Below, piece by piece: positions 25,511 to 35,702 of a DNA stretch of 64,000 bases. The stretch comes from Sphingomonas parapaucimobilis NBRC 15100. GTDB lineage: Bacteria > Pseudomonadota > Alphaproteobacteria > Sphingomonadales > Sphingomonadaceae. Below the pieces are notes generated by a model. It was given only the letters and a program-made list of their open reading frames with translations. It searched no databases and was not told where the DNA came from. The stretch lies in assembly GCF_000787715.1 (NCBI RefSeq), contig NZ_BBPI01000025.1, positions 1 to 64,000 on the forward strand, read 5' to 3'. Within the stretch, counting starts at the first letter, position 1, and each line of letters starts with the position of its first letter. The position numbers and the translations under genes are program-made.

Positions 25511-26479
25511 TTATCCCCGAACCAACCCCGCCCACGGCAAGTCCGGCCCGGCAGGTACAATCCCGGTCGGGTTCAGCTCCAGATGGCTGGCGTAATAATG
25601 CGTCTTGATGTGATCGAGATGCACCGTCGCCGCAATCTCCGGGATCGCCAGCATCCGCTCCAGCAGGCCCTCGAGCGCCGGATAATCCCGCACCCGCCGG
25701 ACATTGCATTTGAAATGCCCGTGATAGACCGCATCGAAACGGACAAGCGTGGTGAACAGCCGGATATCCGCTTCCGTCAACCGGTCGCCGACCAGCCATT
25801 CACGGCCGGTCAGCCGCTCTTCCAGCCGGTCCAGCTCGGCGAATAGCGGGCCGACCGCCGCGTCATAGGCTTGCTGCGACTTGGCGAAGCCGCATTTGTA
25901 GACGCCGTTATTCACCCGGTCATAGACGGGGGCGTTCACCGCATCGATCTCGTCGCGAAGCTCGGGCGGGTAATAATCCCCCTCCCGCGCGCCCAGTCCG
26001 TCGAACGCGGTGTTCAACATGCGGATGATCTCGGCCGATTCGTTGCTGACGATCGTGTCGCGTTCCTTGTCCCACAGGACCGGCACCGTCACCTTGCCGC
26101 TATAGCCATCACGCGCGCGGCCATAGAGTTGCCAGAGATAGTCCGCGCCGTGCAGGGGATCGCCGGTTCCGCCGCGCTCGGTGGCGAAGGTCCAGCCATT
26201 CTCGCGCATCAGCGGATCGACCACCGACAGGCCGATCATATCCTCCAGCCCTTTGAGCGCCCGGACGATCATCGTGCGATGTGCCCAGGGGCAGGCATAG
26301 GAGACATAGAGGTGATAGCGTCCCGCCTCGGCGCGGTGGCCGGGCTGGCCGTCCGGGCCGGGTTCGCCCCCCGCTGTCACCCAGTCGCGAAAGCCCGAAT
26401 CGGGACGCTGAAAGCTGCCCTTTGCGTCCGACTTGAACAGTCCCTCGGCGTGCCAGACGCCGTCCACCATATTGCCCAT
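25511..26479 (-). CDS. Glutathionyl-hydroquinone reductase (GST-family, YqjG/PcpF-like)
   Basis: The 322-residue protein has the xi-class GST pattern: catalytic Cys in YVSYACPWAHRTMI (about residue 65), SNESAEIIRMLN for glutathione binding and a C-terminal all-helical domain with the conserved Tyr-rich region and YHGHFKCN. It reduces glutathionyl-hydroquinones; in sphingomonads a homologue (PcpF) repairs products of chlorophenol breakdown. The ATG at 26479 follows GGAGACACACGC, a good ribosome site, so I exclude ten upstream codons. It converges on proS. Confidence 0.87.
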   Translation of the reverse strand: MGNMVDGVWHAEGLFKSDAKGSFQRPDSGFRDWVTAGGEPGPDGQPGHRAEAGRYHLYVSYACPWAHRTMIVRALKGLEDMIGLSVVDPLMRENGWTFATERGGTGDPLHGADYLWQLYGRARDGYSGKVTVPVLWDKERDTIVSNESAEIIRMLNTAFDGLGAREGDYYPPELRDEIDAVNAPVYDRVNNGVYKCGFAKSQQAYDAAVGPLFAELDRLEERLTGREWLVGDRLTEADIRLFTTLVRFDAVYHGHFKCNVRRVRDYPALEGLLERMLAIPEIAATVHLDHIKTHYYASHLELNPTGIVPAGPDLPWAGLVRG

Positions 26480-26532
26480 GCGTGTGTCTCCTTTGATGAG
26501 GGTACGCATGGGGGTGGGGGAGCGATCCCACT

Positions 26533-26622
26533 ATCCTCCCCGATACGGGGAGGGGGACCGCCGCGAAGCGGTGGTGGAGGGGGGTGCCGTTAAGCGAGTC
26601 GCTTGTGGAAGCCCCCCCTCCG
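26533..26622. repeat. Palindromic intergenic repeat, family A copy 6
   Basis: ATCCTCCCCGATACGGGGAG (26534-26553) is followed by GACCGCCGCGAAGCGGTGGT, the same inner hairpin as in copy 7 at 28.9 kb, and ends with CCCCCCCTCCGTC. The right arm is degenerate. It abuts the rnr stop codon. Confidence 0.75.
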
Positions 26623-28821
26623 TCAGCGCCGTTTGCCGTTGTGGCGGATGTTCGCGGGGCGCCCGCGCCGTTTCAGCACCCGGCGCGGTTCAGGAGCAGC
26701 GCCCTTGCCATCGGGCAGCTCGAAGCGCAGCGCCCCCGACACCGGGTTCGCCTCGGCCAGGCGCAGCGGCAGGCGCTGGCCCAGCTTGTAGATTTCGCGG
26801 CTCTTCTCGCCGAGCAGCTGCTGCGAGCCTTCGTCATAATGGAAGTAATCGCCGCCCAGATCTCGGATCGGCATCAGCCCGTCACCACCCACGCCGTCGA
26901 CGGTCGCGAAAAAGCCGAAATTGGTGACGCCGGTGATCCGCGTCTCGACCACCTGCCCGACATGCTCGGACAGATAGGCCGCGACATAGCGGTCGATCGT
27001 CTCGCGCTCCGCCTCCATCGCGCGGCGCTCCATCTGGCTGATCGAGGTGCCCAGCCGCTCCATCTCGTCGCCTTCGGGCAGCAACCCGCCATCGCCCAGC
27101 TTATACGCCCCCACCAGCGCGCGGTGGACGACCAGATCGGCATAGCGCCGGATCGGCGAGGTGAAATGCGCGTATGACCCCAGCGACAGGCCGAAATGCC
27201 CCTGATTGACCGGCGCATAATAGGCCTGGGTCTGCGAGCGGAGGATCTGTTCCATCACCTGCGGCCGGAAATCGGCGTCGCCCACCTTGTCTACGATCCG
27301 GTTGAAGGTCGCCGGGCGGATCACCTGTCCCATGGCAAACGGGATGTCGAAGGTTTCGAGATACTCCTTCAACGCGACCAGCTTGGTGCGGCTGGGCACC
27401 TCATGGACGCGGTACATGACTGGGGCCTTCTTCGCCTCCAGCGCCTTGGCGGCGGCGACGTTGGCGGCGATCATGTAATCCTCGATCAGCCGGTGTGCAT
27501 CCAGCCGCGCACGCGGGGCGACCGACAGGATGCGGCCATTCTGGTCCAGCACCACGCGCCGCTCGGGCAGGTCCAGGTCGAGCGGTTCGCGATCATCTCG
27601 CGCCTTGGCGAGCGCGTCCCAGCAGCCCCAGAGCGGTTGCAGCGCCGTCTCGGTCAGCGGATGCGACAACTCGCCATCGATGGCGGCCTGCGCATCCTCG
27701 TAAGCGATGTTCGCCGCCAGCCGCACGACCGCGCGGGTGAAGCGGAACCCCTTGAGCTTGCCGTCCTTGGTGATCTGAAGGTGACAGGCCAGCGCGGCGC
27801 GGTCCTCCCCCTCCTTTAGCGAACAGACATCGGCCGACAGGATCTCGGGCAGCATCGGCACGACCCGGTCGGGGAAATAGACCGAGTTGCCGCGCCGCCG
27901 CGCATCCTTGTCAATCGCCGAGCCGGGGCGAACATAGAAGCTGACGTCCGCGATGGCGACGATGGCGCGCCAGCCTTCCGGGTTGGCGGGGTCGTCGTCG
28001 GGCGCGGCCCAGACCGCATCGTCATGGTCGCGCGCATCGACCGGATCGATCGCGACGATGGGCAGGTCGCGCAAGTCTTCGCGGTCGTCGCCCAAGGGCT
28101 GGCGCGCGACCCGCGCCGCCTCTTCCAGCGTCTCCGGCTGGAAGCGGTCGGGGATTTCGAACTTGTGGATCGCGATCAGCGAGAAGCTGCGCGGGGCGAA
28201 GGGATCGCCCAGCCGCTCGACCACCTTTGCGGTGATGCGCGGCGGGCGGCCCGCCTTCTCGGCCAGCACCAGGTCGCCCGCTTCCGCAGCCCCGGTGTCG
28301 GACACCAGCATCTCGCGCCGGTCCTTCTTGTCGACGGAGGTCAGCCAGAACCGCCCCGCTTCCTCGCGCAGCACGCCCAGCACCTGTTCGGAGGCGGGGG
28401 CGATCGTCTTCATGACATGCGCGATCCAGCCGCCGCCCGCTTCCTCGGTCCGCGCCAGCACGCGCTGGCCGATGCCGAGGCTCCCGCGCTTGCGCTCGCG
28501 GATGCGCAGGCGGGGGATGGGGATGCCGTCCGCTTCCCAGCGTTCGGGCTGGCCCCAGACATTGCCGCCGTCATCGACATCGACGACGCGCAGCACCGTC
28601 ACCTTGGGCAGCCCGCCCATCTTGTGAAAGGCGCGGCCCGGTGCGCTGTCGATCAGCCCTTCATCGGCCATGTCCTTGAGCAGCGCCTTCAGACCGATCT
28701 TTTCCTGCGCAGAGAGGCCGAAGGCGCGCGCGATCTCACGCTTGCCAGCGGGCTGGTCCGACTGTTCGATGAAGGCGAGGATTTGCTCACGGGTCGGCAG
28801 ACCCGGCTGGGGTTTTTTCAT
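26623..28821 (-). CDS. rnr: Ribonuclease R
   Basis: The 732-residue 3'-5' exoribonuclease digests structured RNA. Order of parts: a winged-helix-like N-terminus (about 10-55), cold-shock domains (about 70-230), the RNB catalytic domain (about 255-585) with DPVDARDHDDAVWA supplying the metal-binding Asp residues, the SYAHFTSPIRRYADLVVHRA signature and a C-terminal S1 domain (about 625-705), then a basic tail. ATG at 28821 gives MKKP; a longer frame upstream is repeat DNA. It appears monocistronic. Confidence 0.94.
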   Translation of the reverse strand: MKKPQPGLPTREQILAFIEQSDQPAGKREIARAFGLSAQEKIGLKALLKDMADEGLIDSAPGRAFHKMGGLPKVTVLRVVDVDDGGNVWGQPERWEADGIPIPRLRIRERKRGSLGIGQRVLARTEEAGGGWIAHVMKTIAPASEQVLGVLREEAGRFWLTSVDKKDRREMLVSDTGAAEAGDLVLAEKAGRPPRITAKVVERLGDPFAPRSFSLIAIHKFEIPDRFQPETLEEAARVARQPLGDDREDLRDLPIVAIDPVDARDHDDAVWAAPDDDPANPEGWRAIVAIADVSFYVRPGSAIDKDARRRGNSVYFPDRVVPMLPEILSADVCSLKEGEDRAALACHLQITKDGKLKGFRFTRAVVRLAANIAYEDAQAAIDGELSHPLTETALQPLWGCWDALAKARDDREPLDLDLPERRVVLDQNGRILSVAPRARLDAHRLIEDYMIAANVAAAKALEAKKAPVMYRVHEVPSRTKLVALKEYLETFDIPFAMGQVIRPATFNRIVDKVGDADFRPQVMEQILRSQTQAYYAPVNQGHFGLSLGSYAHFTSPIRRYADLVVHRALVGAYKLGDGGLLPEGDEMERLGTSISQMERRAMEAERETIDRYVAAYLSEHVGQVVETRITGVTNFGFFATVDGVGGDGLMPIRDLGGDYFHYDEGSQQLLGEKSREIYKLGQRLPLRLAEANPVSGALRFELPDGKGAAPEPRRVLKRRGRPANIRHNGKRR

Positions 28822-28867
28822 GGGGTGGAGATAGGGGGTAGGGGAGGCGGCGTCACCCCCGAAGCTG

Positions 28868-28997
28868 ATCCTCCCCGGCATGGGGAGGGGGACCGCCGCG
28901 AAGCGGTGGTGGAGGGGGATCGCCACATAGGGTTCGCTTGGTGGAACGCCCCCTCCACCAGCTTCGCTGGTCCCCCTCCCCTTGCAGGGGAGGATTA
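28868..28997. repeat. Palindromic intergenic repeat, family A copy 7
   Basis: TCCTCCCCGGCATGGGGAGG on the left and CCTCCCCTTGCAGGGGAGGA on the right, with inner hairpins GACCGCCGCGAAGCGGTGGT and CACCAGCTTCGCTGGT. It lies between the divergent rnr and hexosaminidase genes, so it may sit in or near their promoters. Confidence 0.82.
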
Positions 28998-29050
28998 ATA
29001 ACGACATGATCCAATGTAATACCAGTACAGCGTAGCGGGACGGGCAGAAC

Positions 29051-31546
29051 ATGATGACTTTATGGGCTTCGGCCGCGATCCTGGCGGTGGCGCCGAGCGC
29101 GCAGGCTGATCTGGACCGGCTCGCCGCGACGCTCGGCTATCGCTACACCATCTTGACCAACCGCCCGGCGTCCTGCCCGACCGGCGTGCCCCGCTGTTTC
29201 GAGGCGGATATCGCCATCGCCGTGCCCGACAGCGCGCCGAGCCTGCCGGTCGAGATCCGCTACAGCCTGGTCAATCCAGTGCTGAAGATCGACAGCGAGG
29301 TGTTCGACAACCGCACGATCAATGGCGACCTGAACGTCCTGACCCTAAAGCCCGGCCAGTCGTTGAAGCCGGGACAGACCTATCATGTGAAGCTGACCGG
29401 CCTGGGCGCGTTCTTCTCGCGCAACCATATGATGCCCAACGCGATGCTGGCAGCCAAGGGCCTCACCCCGCGCGTCATCGCCGCGACCCGGACGGGGACC
29501 GATGCCGATACGGGGCTGGAGACCTTGCCCTTCGTCGCGCCGATGACCGACGAAGCCGCGCTCGCCCGCAGCGCGCCCGACGACCAGACGGACTGGCGGA
29601 CGCCCGAGCGGGCCTTTGCGCTCTATGCCGAGCGGGGGGCGGCGACGCCGGTCGATATCGCGATCCTGCCCCGGCCTGCGAAGGTCACGCGACCGGCCGG
29701 TGCGCCGGTCGACCTGTCCAGGGGACTGCGCGTCACGGCGCAAGGCTTTACCCGCGCCGCCATCGCGCCCGCGCTGGCCGGATTGCCGATGGGTACGGTG
29801 CCGTTGACCATCCGCAAGCAGTCGGGAATCGCACCCGAAGGCTACCGCCTGACTATCGCTGACGGGGGCGTGACCATCGCGGCGGCGGATGCGGCGGGAG
29901 CGTCCTATGCGCTGCGTTCGCTGGCGCAGCAGATGGCGGCGGAGGGGACGACGCTCCGCCCGCTGATCGTCGAGGACGCGCCGCGCTATGGCTTTCGCGG
30001 GCTGCACATCGACCTGGCGCGCAATTTCCACAGCAAGGCCGAGATCCTGAAGCTGATCGAGCTGATGGCGGTGTACAAGCTGAACACCCTGCACCTGCAT
30101 CTGGGCGATGACGAGGGCTGGCGGTTGCAGATCGCAGGCTTGCCCGAACTGACCGAGGTGGGGGCGTATCGCTGCTCCGACCTGACCGAGAAGAGCTGTC
30201 TGTTGCCGCAACTGGGGGCAGACCCTGCCAGGGATGCCGCCACCAACGGCTATCTGAACGCCGCCGACTATACCGACATCCTCCGCGCCGCCGCCGCGCG
30301 TCAGATCGACGTTATCCCCTCGTTCGACATGCCCGGCCATTCGCGCGCGGCGATTCGATCGATGGAGGTGCGCTATCAGCGGTTGATGGCCAAGGGCGAC
30401 AAGGCGGGGGCCGAGCGGTTCCGGCTGGTCGAGCCGGGCGACACCACCCGCTATTCCAGCGTCCAGCATTATGACGACAACACGCTGAACGTGTGTATTC
30501 CCAGCACCTATCGCTTCATCGACGCGGTGATCGACTCGATCGCGGCGCTGCACAAGGCGGCGGGGGTGCCGCTGACCACCTATCATATCGGCGCGGACGA
30601 GACGGCGGGGGCCTGGGTCCAGTCGCCCGCCTGCAAGGGAATGATGGCGAAAACGGGGATGCAGCCCAAGCAGTTGGGGGCCTATTTCATCGAGCGGATT
30701 TCCGCCGATCTCGCCCGGCGCGGCATCGCGGTGGCGGGGTGGAGTGACGGGCTGGGCCATACCGACCCGGCGAAGATGCCCGCGAACGTCCAGACCAATA
30801 TCTGGAGCAACCTGCACGCGGGCGGCGTGGCCGAAGCGCATGGCCAGGCCAATCGCGGGTGGAAGCCGGTGCTGTCGATCCCCGATCTCGGCTATTTCGA
30901 CATGCCCTATGCCGCCGATCCGAACGAGACCGGCTATGACTGGGCCTCGCGCGGGGTGGACAGTTTTCAGGTGTTCGGCTTCATGCCGGGCAATCTGGCC
31001 GCGAACGCCGCGCTGATCCCCAATATCCTCGCCCAGCCCAAGGCGATTGCCGACACCGTACCGCTCCAGGCCGGTCGCGGCATCGCCGGGATACAGGCCC
31101 AGTTGTGGAGCGAGACGGTGCGTCGCGACAGCCAGGTGGATTACATGCTCTTCCCGCGCCTGCTGGCGCTGGCCGAGCGGGCTTGGAGCAAGCTGGAGTG
31201 GGAGCCAGCCTATGTCGCGGGCGCGGGCTATGAACCCAATGATCCCCGCGTGGACCGGACCAAGCTGCTCGCCGGGTGGCGGGATTTCGCCGGGCGGATG
31301 GGCGTGCAGATGCGGCTGCTCGACCGGGCGGGCGTGACCTATCGCCTCGCCCCGCCGGGCGCGCGTGTTTCCGGTGGCAAGCTGGAGGCCAATGCCGAGT
31401 TCGCCGGAACGCCGATCGAGTATCGGACCGGCGGCTCCTCGTGGACCCGCTACACCGGCCCGGTGGCGGTGACGGGGGCGGTCGAGCTTCGCATTCGCAC
31501 CCCCGATGGCCGCCGCGCCAGCCGGACGGTTACGGTTTCGCCGTAA
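29051..31546 (+). CDS. Beta-N-acetylhexosaminidase, GH20 (chitobiase-like)
   Basis: The 831-residue secreted or periplasmic enzyme removes terminal N-acetylglucosamine from chito-oligomers or glycans. It has a signal peptide (1-19, ending AQA), an N-terminal carbohydrate-binding HEX domain (about 25-160), a GH20b domain (about 205-310), the catalytic barrel (about 313-700) with FRGLHIDLARNFHSKAEIL and the catalytic Asp-Glu pair in YHIGADETAGAW (about residue 517), and a C-terminal Ig-like domain. Its end overlaps that of the convergent GH84 gene by 17 bp. The pair suggests GlcNAc scavenging. Confidence 0.92.
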   Translation: MMTLWASAAILAVAPSAQADLDRLAATLGYRYTILTNRPASCPTGVPRCFEADIAIAVPDSAPSLPVEIRYSLVNPVLKIDSEVFDNRTINGDLNVLTLKPGQSLKPGQTYHVKLTGLGAFFSRNHMMPNAMLAAKGLTPRVIAATRTGTDADTGLETLPFVAPMTDEAALARSAPDDQTDWRTPERAFALYAERGAATPVDIAILPRPAKVTRPAGAPVDLSRGLRVTAQGFTRAAIAPALAGLPMGTVPLTIRKQSGIAPEGYRLTIADGGVTIAAADAAGASYALRSLAQQMAAEGTTLRPLIVEDAPRYGFRGLHIDLARNFHSKAEILKLIELMAVYKLNTLHLHLGDDEGWRLQIAGLPELTEVGAYRCSDLTEKSCLLPQLGADPARDAATNGYLNAADYTDILRAAAARQIDVIPSFDMPGHSRAAIRSMEVRYQRLMAKGDKAGAERFRLVEPGDTTRYSSVQHYDDNTLNVCIPSTYRFIDAVIDSIAALHKAAGVPLTTYHIGADETAGAWVQSPACKGMMAKTGMQPKQLGAYFIERISADLARRGIAVAGWSDGLGHTDPAKMPANVQTNIWSNLHAGGVAEAHGQANRGWKPVLSIPDLGYFDMPYAADPNETGYDWASRGVDSFQVFGFMPGNLAANAALIPNILAQPKAIADTVPLQAGRGIAGIQAQLWSETVRRDSQVDYMLFPRLLALAERAWSKLEWEPAYVAGAGYEPNDPRVDRTKLLAGWRDFAGRMGVQMRLLDRAGVTYRLAPPGARVSGGKLEANAEFAGTPIEYRTGGSSWTRYTGPVAVTGAVELRIRTPDGRRASRTVTVSP

Positions 31547-33476
31547 CCGCGATCAGGCCGGGCGCATCGGCGATGAAGCGGTCGAGCACGCCGTCGGCGA
31601 TCTTGATCGGTCCGTCGAAGCGCACCGCGCCCTTGATGCTCTGAACGGCGGCCGCCTGGGCGGCGATCCGCTTGGCATCGGCGAAGTAGCGCGTCGCCGC
31701 CGCATTTCCCTTGTCTGCGGCTTCCAGCCCGGCGGCCGTCTGCCCCAGCGCGCGGCCCCAAAGCTGCATCGCCTCCAGCCAGGGGGCGGCCTGTTCGGCA
31801 AAGGCCGGATCGACCACGCCCGCACGGATCGTGTCGGGGGCATCGGCCAGCGCATCGGCCTTGGCGTGAAGTTCGGTTAATGCCGCACGGCGTTCACGCT
31901 CGTCACCATTCGCCAGCGCCTCGCGCACATGGTCGAGCAGCGCCTTCAACTTCGGGGCCTGCTCCTGCCAGGGCTGGCTGCCGAAGGTGGGGGCGAGATG
32001 CTGGGTGTCGAACAGCTCTAGCAGCGCGGCGGTCGCCCGCACGTCGCCTCCGGCCAGATCGCGCGCGGCATAGTGCCAGGTGCGCTCGGCGTCATAACCC
32101 TTGTCGTTCCACCCGAACGCCAGCACCCCCGTCACCGCGACGCGGCTGGGTGCTTCCTGGTTCATCGGGTTGGACAGGATGCCGGTCAGCTCGGACGACA
32201 GCCCCGCCTCGCGCTTGGCATAGGGGGCGAGCAGCAACCGCCCGGCCGAACTGGCATAATCGTTGACAGGATAATTGTCCCACAGCAGCGTCTTGCGCCC
32301 GAACGCCTTGGTCGCGGCCTTGGCATCGGGAATGGAAATGGCGGGCGGCACGACGTCGGTGCCGGTCCACTGGACGACGATGCGCGGGTTCAGATTCGCC
32401 CGCAGCGCCGCCTTGTAGGGGCTTTCCTTCGCATCATAATATTCGGTCGGCACCATGATCAGCGGGCGCGAGGCGGGGTCCTGTTTCAGCAGGTCGGCCT
32501 GGACGGCGTTCAGCAGCTTGGACTGGGCGACCCCCGCCGCTTGCGCGCCCGACGGGCCGAAGGCGGCCTTGTCCGCGTCACAATTCCACTTCTGATATTC
32601 GATATCGTCCAGCGCGACATAGAAGCTGTGCACGCCGATCCCGCGTAGCGCCGCGAACTTGCGCAGCAACGCCTGCTCGTCCGCCGGATCGGAGAAGCAG
32701 ATGCTCGGCCCCGGCGAGATGGCATAGACGAAATCGACATGGTTGGCCTTGGCGCGCGCCGCCAGCGTTCCCAGCGCGCTCAGCGTCGCGGCGGGATAGG
32801 GATCGCGCCACTTGTCGCGGGCGAAGGGATCGTCCTTGGGGCTGTAGACATAGGTGTTGGCCTTCATCTGGCCGAGGAAATCCAGATGCCTGGTCCGGTC
32901 GGTCATCGACCAGGGCTTGCCGTAAAAGCCCTCGATCGTGCCGCGGATCGGCATGGCGGGATGGTCGCGGATGGTCAGCGCGGGGATGGTCTGGCGGGTG
33001 AGCAATTGACGGAGGGTCTGGGCGGCGTGGAACAGTCCGTCCGCGTCATGCCCGGCCAGCGTGATGAGGCCGCCCTGACCGGAGGCGATGGCGGTCAGCG
33101 TATAGCCTTCGCGCGCGGTGTCGGCGCTGGCGTTGCTGCGCGACAGGGCGTCGCGGACCAAAGCGGCGCTGTCCGGGCCGATGACGACGGTCGGCCGGTC
33201 GAGCGTGGCGGGCAGGCGCTTGGCGGTCGCGATGTCAGTAATCCCGGCCTTGGCCAGCAGATCGCGGACCAGTGCGGCGGTCTCCGGCTCGGTGCCCGGC
33301 GCGACGATCAGCGTGGCGGCACGACCGAGCGGCACTTCGCCCGTGCCGAGCGTCATCGCGGCGGGGGCGGGGAAGATCGCGGGGCGGGTGACGGGGCTCG
33401 CCTGCGCCGCCGGGGTCAGCATCGCCAAGGCGATCGCCGCGCCCGTCCATCTATATACAGCCCGCGCCATCCTCAA
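31530..33476 (-). CDS. Beta-N-acetylglucosaminidase, GH84 (O-GlcNAcase/hyaluronidase-like)
   Basis: The 648-residue protein has a signal peptide (about 1-26), an N-terminal GH20b-like domain (about 30-155), then the GH84 barrel with RGTIEGFYGKPWS (about 178), YSPKDDP and the catalytic Asp pair in VALDDIEY (about 298). A helical C-terminal region follows. GH84 enzymes remove N-acetylglucosamine from O-linked or polymeric glycans; the bacterial role is mostly host or polymer glycan turnover. It converges on and overlaps a GH20 enzyme, so the two likely act on the same kind of substrate. Confidence 0.9.
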   Translation of the reverse strand: MRMARAVYRWTGAAIALAMLTPAAQASPVTRPAIFPAPAAMTLGTGEVPLGRAATLIVAPGTEPETAALVRDLLAKAGITDIATAKRLPATLDRPTVVIGPDSAALVRDALSRSNASADTAREGYTLTAIASGQGGLITLAGHDADGLFHAAQTLRQLLTRQTIPALTIRDHPAMPIRGTIEGFYGKPWSMTDRTRHLDFLGQMKANTYVYSPKDDPFARDKWRDPYPAATLSALGTLAARAKANHVDFVYAISPGPSICFSDPADEQALLRKFAALRGIGVHSFYVALDDIEYQKWNCDADKAAFGPSGAQAAGVAQSKLLNAVQADLLKQDPASRPLIMVPTEYYDAKESPYKAALRANLNPRIVVQWTGTDVVPPAISIPDAKAATKAFGRKTLLWDNYPVNDYASSAGRLLLAPYAKREAGLSSELTGILSNPMNQEAPSRVAVTGVLAFGWNDKGYDAERTWHYAARDLAGGDVRATAALLELFDTQHLAPTFGSQPWQEQAPKLKALLDHVREALANGDERERRAALTELHAKADALADAPDTIRAGVVDPAFAEQAAPWLEAMQLWGRALGQTAAGLEAADKGNAAATRYFADAKRIAAQAAAVQSIKGAVRFDGPIKIADGVLDRFIADAPGLIAVTAKP

Positions 33477-33559
33477 TCTCCGGTATTTAACTGGTATTGT
33501 TGAAGCCTAGGGGAGCGGGGGGCTGGCGGCAAGCGGGCTTGTGAGGGAGGCGGGGGCGT

Positions 33560-33644
33560 GGCCTTCGACTTCGCTCAGGCGGAACGGAGTAAGGGCAAGA
33601 CCCGCAGCCCAAACCCCCGTTCAGCCTGAGCGAAGTCGAAGGCC
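33560..33644. repeat. Palindromic intergenic repeat, family B copy 1
   Basis: GGCCTTCGACTTCGCTCAGG and CCTGAGCGAAGTCGAAGGCC are perfect inverses, spaced by about 45 bp. This is a different repeat from family A. A second copy is at 36948-37045. Confidence 0.88.
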
Positions 33645-33683
33645 AAGGGAATCCCTCACCCCAATGGTACTAAACCGGCCCCA

Positions 33684-35477
33684 TCACTCGTGAAATTGCA
33701 AGCTCGCCAAGCGCGCATAGAGCCCGCCGCCCGCGATCAGCTCGCCGTGACGCCCCTGTTCGACGATCCGCCCGCCATCCATCACCACGATCCGCTCGGC
33801 GGCACGCACGGTCGCCAGCCGATGTGCGATGACCAGGGTCGTGCGGTTCGCCATCAACCGCTCCAGCGCCTGCTGGACCAGCTGTTCGCTCTCGGCATCC
33901 AGTGCGCTCGTCGCTTCATCCAGCAGCAGGATCGGCGCATCGCGTAGCAGCGCACGGGCGATGGTGATCCGCTGGCGCTGCCCACCCGACAGCCGCGCGC
34001 CGCCTTCGCCCAGGAAGGTGTCCAGCCCCTGCGGCAGTGCGCGCAGGAACTCGGCGGCATTGGCGGCCTCGGCAGCGGCCCAGAGCTCGTCGTCGCTCGC
34101 CTCCCACCGGCCATAGCGCAGATTGTCGCGGGCCGAGGCGCCGAAGATCACCGTTTCCTGCGGCACCATCGCGATGCGCGCGCGGACCGCTGCCGGATCG
34201 GCGTCGCGCAAGGATACGCCGTCGAGCGAGATGTTGCCGCCTTGCGGGTCGTAGAAACGCTCGGCGAGTTGGAACAGCGTCGACTTGCCTGCGCCTGATG
34301 GGCCGACCACCGCCACCGTCTCGCCAGGCCGGATGTCGAGCGTGAAGTCGTTCAGCGCGGCGACCTCGGGTCGGGTCGGATAGTGGAAGACGACATGGTC
34401 GAACCGCAGCGCGCCCATCGGAATGACCGGCAGGACGGCGGGGGCGGGGGGCGGCGCGATCTCCGGCTGTTCGGCGAGCAACTCGGCCAACCGCTGCGCC
34501 GCGCCCGACGCGCGCAATATGTCGCCCCACACCTCGGTCAGGGCCTGGAAAGACCCTGCGACCAGCATCCCCGTCACGACGAAGGCAGTCAGCGATCCCC
34601 CCGACAACCGCCCGCTGGCGACATCGGCCACGGCCTCCCACAGCAGCAGCGTCAGCCCGCCGAAGAACAGGCCGATGACCATCGCGGTCATCACCGCGCG
34701 CAGCAGGAAGCGTTTGCGCGATGTCGCGAAACCGTTGCTGACGGCCAGTTCGAACCGCTCGGCCTCGCGACGTTCCTGGCCGAAGGCCTGCACGACCTTC
34801 ATCGCGCCCAGCGTCTCCACGGCGGTCGCGCCGATCTCGGCCAGCTTGTCCTGGCTGTCACGCGAATAGCTGCGCACCTTCTTGCCCAGCACCACGATGG
34901 GCAGGACGATCAGCGGGATGCAGACCAGCAGCGACAGGGTCAGCTTGGGCGACAGGGCGAAGAGATAGATGGTGCCGCCGATCCCGATCACCGTATTGCG
35001 CAGCGCGATCGAGACGGTCGATCCGACGACCTGCTCGATGATCGCGGTGTCGGCGGTCAACCGGCTGGCGATCTCCGAGGGGCGGTTTTCCTCGAAATAG
35101 CGCGGGGCCAGGCGCAGCAGGTTGGCCTGCACCGCGATGCGGATGTCCGCGACCGTCCGCTCGCCCAGCCACGACACGAAATAGAAGCGGAACGCCGTCG
35201 CGATCGCCAGCACCACGACGACCGCCAGCAGCCCCTGGAAATAGGGCGCGATATCGCCGGTGTCGGCAATGTTGCCGAAGCCGTGGTCGATCACCTTCTG
35301 GAAGGTGCGCGGGATGAACAGGGTCGCGAGCGCGGCAACCGCCAGCGAAACGGTGGCGGCGGCCAGATGCCCCGGATAGCGCAGCGTATAGCGCCAGACC
35401 ATCTTCAGGTTGCTCAGGCGGCGGCTGGCCGGGACGGGGGACTCGGCGGATTTGCGGGACGCGGCGGATCTGGCCAT
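33684..35477 (-). CDS. ABC transporter, fused permease and ATPase (MsbA/LapB-like exporter)
   Basis: The 597-residue half transporter has six predicted membrane helices (about 35-330) and an ATPase domain (about 355-590) with Walker A GPSGAGKST, signature LSGGQRQRI, Walker B ILLLDEAT and the H-loop VIAHRLATV. It works as a homodimer to export a lipid, peptide or drug. The Ala/Ser/Arg N-terminal extension is short. It stands alone between a family B repeat and the divergent phaZ gene; the substrate cannot be inferred. Confidence 0.9.
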   Translation of the reverse strand: MARSAASRKSAESPVPASRRLSNLKMVWRYTLRYPGHLAAATVSLAVAALATLFIPRTFQKVIDHGFGNIADTGDIAPYFQGLLAVVVVLAIATAFRFYFVSWLGERTVADIRIAVQANLLRLAPRYFEENRPSEIASRLTADTAIIEQVVGSTVSIALRNTVIGIGGTIYLFALSPKLTLSLLVCIPLIVLPIVVLGKKVRSYSRDSQDKLAEIGATAVETLGAMKVVQAFGQERREAERFELAVSNGFATSRKRFLLRAVMTAMVIGLFFGGLTLLLWEAVADVASGRLSGGSLTAFVVTGMLVAGSFQALTEVWGDILRASGAAQRLAELLAEQPEIAPPPAPAVLPVIPMGALRFDHVVFHYPTRPEVAALNDFTLDIRPGETVAVVGPSGAGKSTLFQLAERFYDPQGGNISLDGVSLRDADPAAVRARIAMVPQETVIFGASARDNLRYGRWEASDDELWAAAEAANAAEFLRALPQGLDTFLGEGGARLSGGQRQRITIARALLRDAPILLLDEATSALDAESEQLVQQALERLMANRTTLVIAHRLATVRAAERIVVMDGGRIVEQGRHGELIAGGGLYARLASLQFHE

Positions 35478-35702
35478 GCCGGGGGCCTAGCAGCGTGGGC
35501 GCATCGGCTCAACGCCGGGCAGGGCTTGCTACGCATCGTTTGGGCGCTTTGGTGCGTTCAGCGCGTGTGGTGAAGATCATGAACCTGTCACGGGTTCGGC
35601 ACTATGACCGATCGGCCATATTCTGGTCATCATGCGCAAACGGTTTCGTGATAGACAAACGCCAGTCACGGCTCCGTCCGGCGGAGCGCAGGGGAATCGA
35701 CG

